DNA from: Candidatus Kapaibacterium sp.
GTDB taxonomy: Bacteria > Bacteroidota > Ignavibacteria > Kapaibacteriales > UBA2268
Assembly (NCBI GenBank): GCA_026390695.1
Contig: JAPLFL010000021.1
Coordinates: forward strand, 1-35,100
DNA: 35,100 nt
Reading direction: 5' to 3'
A program made the translations under genes and the position numbers. A model generated the notes under the pieces. It saw nothing but the letters and a program-made list of their open reading frames with translations. It searched no databases and was not told the DNA's origin. Below are positions 32,472-35,100 of the stretch, piece after piece. Each line of letters starts with the position of its first letter. Position 1 is the stretch's first letter.

Positions 32472-34493
32472 TTATAGTTTTATGAACTTATACAATTTTT
32501 CACCACCTTTTATAAAATACAAACCTGCACTTAACCCAGAAACATTGATTATCTTTGAGTATTCTCCCTTTAATTGATATCTGATTATAAGTTCACCATA
32601 AATATTAATTACTGATAAATCGGTATATTGCAATTCTTGATTTGTAATTGAAATAAAGTCGGTTGCTGGATTTGGAGAAATCTGAAATTGATTATTAATA
32701 ACATTTAAGTTATTTTCTACCGGAGATATTCCATAATCCGCAAATTTGGATGAATAAACACCGAAATTTGTAGCTACATCAATATTCTCATCATCAAGGA
32801 AGATATAATTAATATTTTTATTGATATTCCCGTAACTTATTCCATTCCAATCAGATCCGTTATTTGTGCTAAGAAAAACACCTTTTTCTAATGAACCGGC
32901 AAAAATATAATTGCGAAATCCGGCAATTGAATTAAAATTTTGGGTTGAAACTGCTGCGGCTGAATTATTCCAAGTAGTTCCAAAATCGGTAGAGCGAAGT
33001 ATCCCATTGAGATTAAGCGGAATAAAAATATTATTCTGATTAACGTAAAGCTGATTAATCGGAAGATAATCATACGGGGCATTTAAATGATTCCAGTTTT
33101 TTCCTTCATCTGATGAATAATAAACACCCTTGAAATCGGTACCTAAATAGATATTATTTCCACTTTTGGTTAAAAAAGTTACATTTGTATATGTTAAACT
33201 ATTATTACTAAGAGTCCAGTTTGTGCCGTAATCATTTGAGAAATATATTCCATCGAAATTGCCTACAACTACTTTATCGGCATAAGATAAAACAGATTTA
33301 ATTGATTTATTGGAAATTTTATTATTTGATGCAATCCATGTATTTCCATTATCTGATGAAATATAAACTCCTGATTCGGTACCTGCAATAATATGATGAT
33401 CGCTGGAGACTGTTAAACAATTTACTTTGATGGAATCGTTTATTCCTTGGTTAAGATTTTCCCAAATATCATTATCCTTCATTCGGAACAATCCCGCATT
33501 AGTACCTGCAAAAAGATATGGGTTTGATTTTGCTAATGTATTGATAATTCTATTACCCAGACCTGCCCTATATTTGATCCAATCAGAGCCATTATTGGTG
33601 GAATAATAAGCACCCTTTTCAGTCCCTATAAAAATCCAGTTCCCTGGCATAAACACTGAATTAACATTCTGAATACCATCCAAATTTGAAACTTTATCCC
33701 AGTTCAATCCCCGATTAAAAGATATAAAAGCTCCTCCGCCACGGGTTCCGACTATTAGCGAAAATCCATAAGTTGAAATAGAAGTGACCGATAAATTTGT
33801 TAATCCCGAATTAATCTGTGTCCAGTTTGCACCATGATCACTGGATGAAAATACACCTTCTGCATCCGTTGTAGCATAAATATTATTGGCCGATATTGAT
33901 AGCGATGTTATCAATGAACTTTTCAATCCATTATTCACCGGCCACCAGTAAGACCCCTGATCAGTGGAAATGAAAACGCCACCTCCAAAAGTACCTGCAT
34001 AGATTGTATTACTGGAAATAGCAAGCGAATTAATATATTTTACAGCTAACCCGTCATTAACTTCTGTCCAATTAGTGCCGTTATTGGTTGAAATAAATAC
34101 CCCTGCACTCGGAGTTCCTGCAAAAATCGTATTGCTTGATATAGCTAATGTTTTAATATATGTATCACTCAAACCGCTATTGACCTGCTTCCACGAAAAG
34201 CCACTATCGGCTGAGAAATATACTCCATCGCCGCTTGTACCTGCAAAAGCTGAATTACCTGAAAAGACCATAGCCTTTACAGATGATCCAGTTGCTGTAA
34301 ATGATGCTGCTTTCCAAGTATCCCCATAATTTGTGGAGAAAAAGAGCCCACGGTTGCTAATCTCGGCAAAAACCTTTTCACCATAATTAACAATAAAGTT
34401 GGAATTTTCGTTATATAATTCATTATGAACAGGCACCCATTCAGCCTTCACAGCTGCAATAGAAGCTAAAAATAGTAAAAGATAGCGAATCAA
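32472..34493 (-). CDS. Secreted Asp-box/BNR beta-propeller protein with T9SS sorting domain
   Basis: This 673-aa protein probably starts at the TTG at 34493, because GAGGT lies just upstream and the signal peptide 'MIRYLLLFLASIAAVKA' follows at once. A TTG at 34523 would add ten residues. Twelve clear Asp-box repeats of S-[TS]-[DN]-x-G-x-x-W form and one decayed repeat ('KDNDIW') are spaced about 40-45 residues, indicating one or two beta-propellers of the sortilin/YCF48 type. The last 75 residues ('FQISPNPATDFISI', then 'LSAGLYFIKGGEKLYKFIKL') are a type A T9SS C-terminal domain. It is a surface or secreted protein. The ligand is unknown, and many such propellers are structural. Confidence 0.88.
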   Translation of the reverse strand: MIRYLLLFLASIAAVKAEWVPVHNELYNENSNFIVNYGEKVFAEISNRGLFFSTNYGDTWKAASFTATGSSVKAMVFSGNSAFAGTSGDGVYFSADSGFSWKQVNSGLSDTYIKTLAISSNTIFAGTPSAGVFISTNNGTNWTEVNDGLAVKYINSLAISSNTIYAGTFGGGVFISTDQGSYWWPVNNGLKSSLITSLSISANNIYATTDAEGVFSSSDHGANWTQINSGLTNLSVTSISTYGFSLIVGTRGGGAFISFNRGLNWDKVSNLDGIQNVNSVFMPGNWIFIGTEKGAYYSTNNGSDWIKYRAGLGNRIINTLAKSNPYLFAGTNAGLFRMKDNDIWENLNQGINDSIKVNCLTVSSDHHIIAGTESGVYISSDNGNTWIASNNKISNKSIKSVLSYADKVVVGNFDGIYFSNDYGTNWTLSNNSLTYTNVTFLTKSGNNIYLGTDFKGVYYSSDEGKNWNHLNAPYDYLPINQLYVNQNNIFIPLNLNGILRSTDFGTTWNNSAAAVSTQNFNSIAGFRNYIFAGSLEKGVFLSTNNGSDWNGISYGNINKNINYIFLDDENIDVATNFGVYSSKFADYGISPVENNLNVINNQFQISPNPATDFISITNQELQYTDLSVINIYGELIIRYQLKGEYSKIINVSGLSAGLYFIKGGEKLYKFIKL

Positions 34494-34497
34494 TACG

Positions 34498-34502
34498 ACC
34501 TC
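34498..34502 (-). promoter_or_regulatory. Shine-Dalgarno that supports the TTG start at 34493
   Basis: The minus-strand sequence GAGGT ends 4 nt before the TTG at 34493. The alternative TTG at 34523 has no comparable site, and the signal peptide begins directly after 34493. Confidence 0.55.
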
Positions 34503-34586
34503 AAAATTATTATAAATTGTCAATATAAAAGAATAAGACGAATAAAAGTTACATTAGTGTAAAATTTTTGCTATATTCCGGCACTT

Positions 34587-34618
34587 AAATTGCATATATG
34601 AATAAGAAATTGCAATTT
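34587..34618. promoter_or_regulatory. Inverted repeat in the divergent promoter region
   Basis: AAATTGCA at 34587-34594 and TGCAATTT at 34611-34618 are perfect 8-bp arms separated by 16 nt. The pair lies 25 bp upstream of the small exported protein gene and 94 bp upstream of the divergent propeller gene, so an operator for a dimeric regulator is possible. TTTTTGCTATATTCCGG at 34564-34580 could be a promoter -10/-7 region for the rightward gene. Neither is strong evidence. Confidence 0.35.
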
Positions 34619-34642
34619 GTAAAATAATTGGGGCTGTCGGAA

Positions 34643-34933
34643 ATGAAAAAAATAATAATCTTAGTAATCTGCTGTTTATCGCTCTCAATGCCGGTTTTGG
34701 CTGAATCATCATTTAACGGTAAAACGAAGCCAAAAATTATCAGCAGTTACGTCAAAGCAAGGAATACAAAATATCCTGCACCAAGAGCCACCAGAACTTA
34801 TTCAAAACCCAAGCCTAAAAGTATGCTCTCAAAAATGAAGGATGCTGCAGCTCGCGGCTTCGGTTGGGAAATGGGCAAACAAGCTGCCCGCGAAACCTTC
34901 CGTGCTGTTAAAAGAGCAGTCAATGGGCAGTGA
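34643..34933 (+). CDS. Small exported basic protein
   Basis: This is an unrecognised 96-aa protein from the ATG at 34643; a TTG at 34628 would add five residues. The signal peptide ('IIILVICCLSLSMPVLA') is predicted to be cleaved after Ala20 or so, leaving a 76-residue Lys/Arg-rich product. Its middle (about 36-58) is Pro/Lys/Arg/Tyr-rich and its C-terminal part ('ARGFGWEMGKQAARETFRAV') is a likely amphipathic helix with Gly spacing. It is divergent from the propeller gene. The mature peptide could bind membranes or nucleic acids, but I have no family match and assign no role. Confidence 0.65.
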   Translation: MKKIIILVICCLSLSMPVLAESSFNGKTKPKIISSYVKARNTKYPAPRATRTYSKPKPKSMLSKMKDAAARGFGWEMGKQAARETFRAVKRAVNGQ

Positions 34934-34970
34934 TTAATTGTTAAGGCTAAATGGTTAATTATTAAGGCTA
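34931..34970. repeat. Two 21-bp units of heptad-type repeat after the small exported protein gene
   Basis: TTAATTGTTAAGGCTA at 34934 and TTAATTATTAAGGCTA at 34955 are offset by 21 bp (three heptads) and begin right after the gene's TGA stop. The TTAATTGTTAA part matches the coding-strand form of the nuo heptad arrays. The remaining 130 bp to the window end show nothing identifiable. Confidence 0.65.
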
Positions 34971-35100
34971 TGATATAACATATTGTGTAGATAAATTGTT
35001 TGCTGAAACAAATGATGAATTTGATGTCAGCGCTAACTTTAAGTAATTATTTATATTTCCATTCATTGTCTTTTGTATTCTAAACCAATTCATATAGTTC

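Overview
This is an AT-rich bacterial chromosome segment. Its host is most likely a Gram-negative member of the Bacteroidota/Chlorobi/Ignavibacteria (FCB) assemblage. The grounds are an 11-gene complex I operon in the order A-B-C-D-H-I-J-K-L-M-N with no E, F or G; two secreted proteins with C-terminal type IX secretion (Por) sorting domains; a KdsB for LPS Kdo activation; several outer-membrane beta-barrel proteins; and LSm-like 'NGD...G' outer-membrane proteins typical of Bacteroidota. The phylum is inferred; there is no rRNA in the window. No tRNA, rRNA, CRISPR array or intact transposase gene was found.

Layout. 1-291: intergenic DNA with a G/C-box palindromic repeat, a heptad array and a bidirectional terminator that closes the nuo operon. 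292-11795 (minus strand): nuoA to nuoN, a complete membrane arm plus the Q-module of a proton-pumping quinone oxidoreductase. 12040-15032: housekeeping genes (short-chain dehydrogenase, kdsB, a hypoxanthine phosphoribosyltransferase, an IMPACT/YigZ protein). 15033-15668: a MITE-like repeat and a decayed antitoxin gene. 15669-19729 (plus): adenine deaminase carrying two in-frame repeat insertions, and a KimA-like APC transporter. 19730-20474: non-coding, repeat-rich. 20475-27278 (minus): a cell-envelope cluster with two paralogous outer-membrane proteins, a radical SAM/SPASM enzyme, a cysteine-containing putative lipoprotein, two LSm-like/beta-barrel proteins and a CsgG/TPR lipoprotein. 27314-34933: two T9SS cargo proteins, a small monooxygenase-like protein, an exported protein with a copper-amine-oxidase-like domain, GAPDH and a small exported basic protein.

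Three signals stand out. (1) Two palindromic repeat families occur both between genes and inside genes. Both have inserted in frame in adenine deaminase, and one has also inserted in the radical SAM enzyme, in each case leaving the reading frame open. (2) Period-7 arrays sit at or near the 3' ends of most nuo genes and of several other genes, often overlapping the stop codon. (3) The radical SAM/SPASM gene next to a Cys-containing putative lipoprotein and two outer-membrane paralogues looks like a peptide or protein modification system of the envelope. NuoL also carries a roughly 100-residue charged coiled-coil insert not found in the standard subunit.

Translation starts were revised where a Shine-Dalgarno sequence or signal peptide points to a different codon (nuoA, hpt, the IMPACT protein, gap, both T9SS cargoes and several exported proteins).
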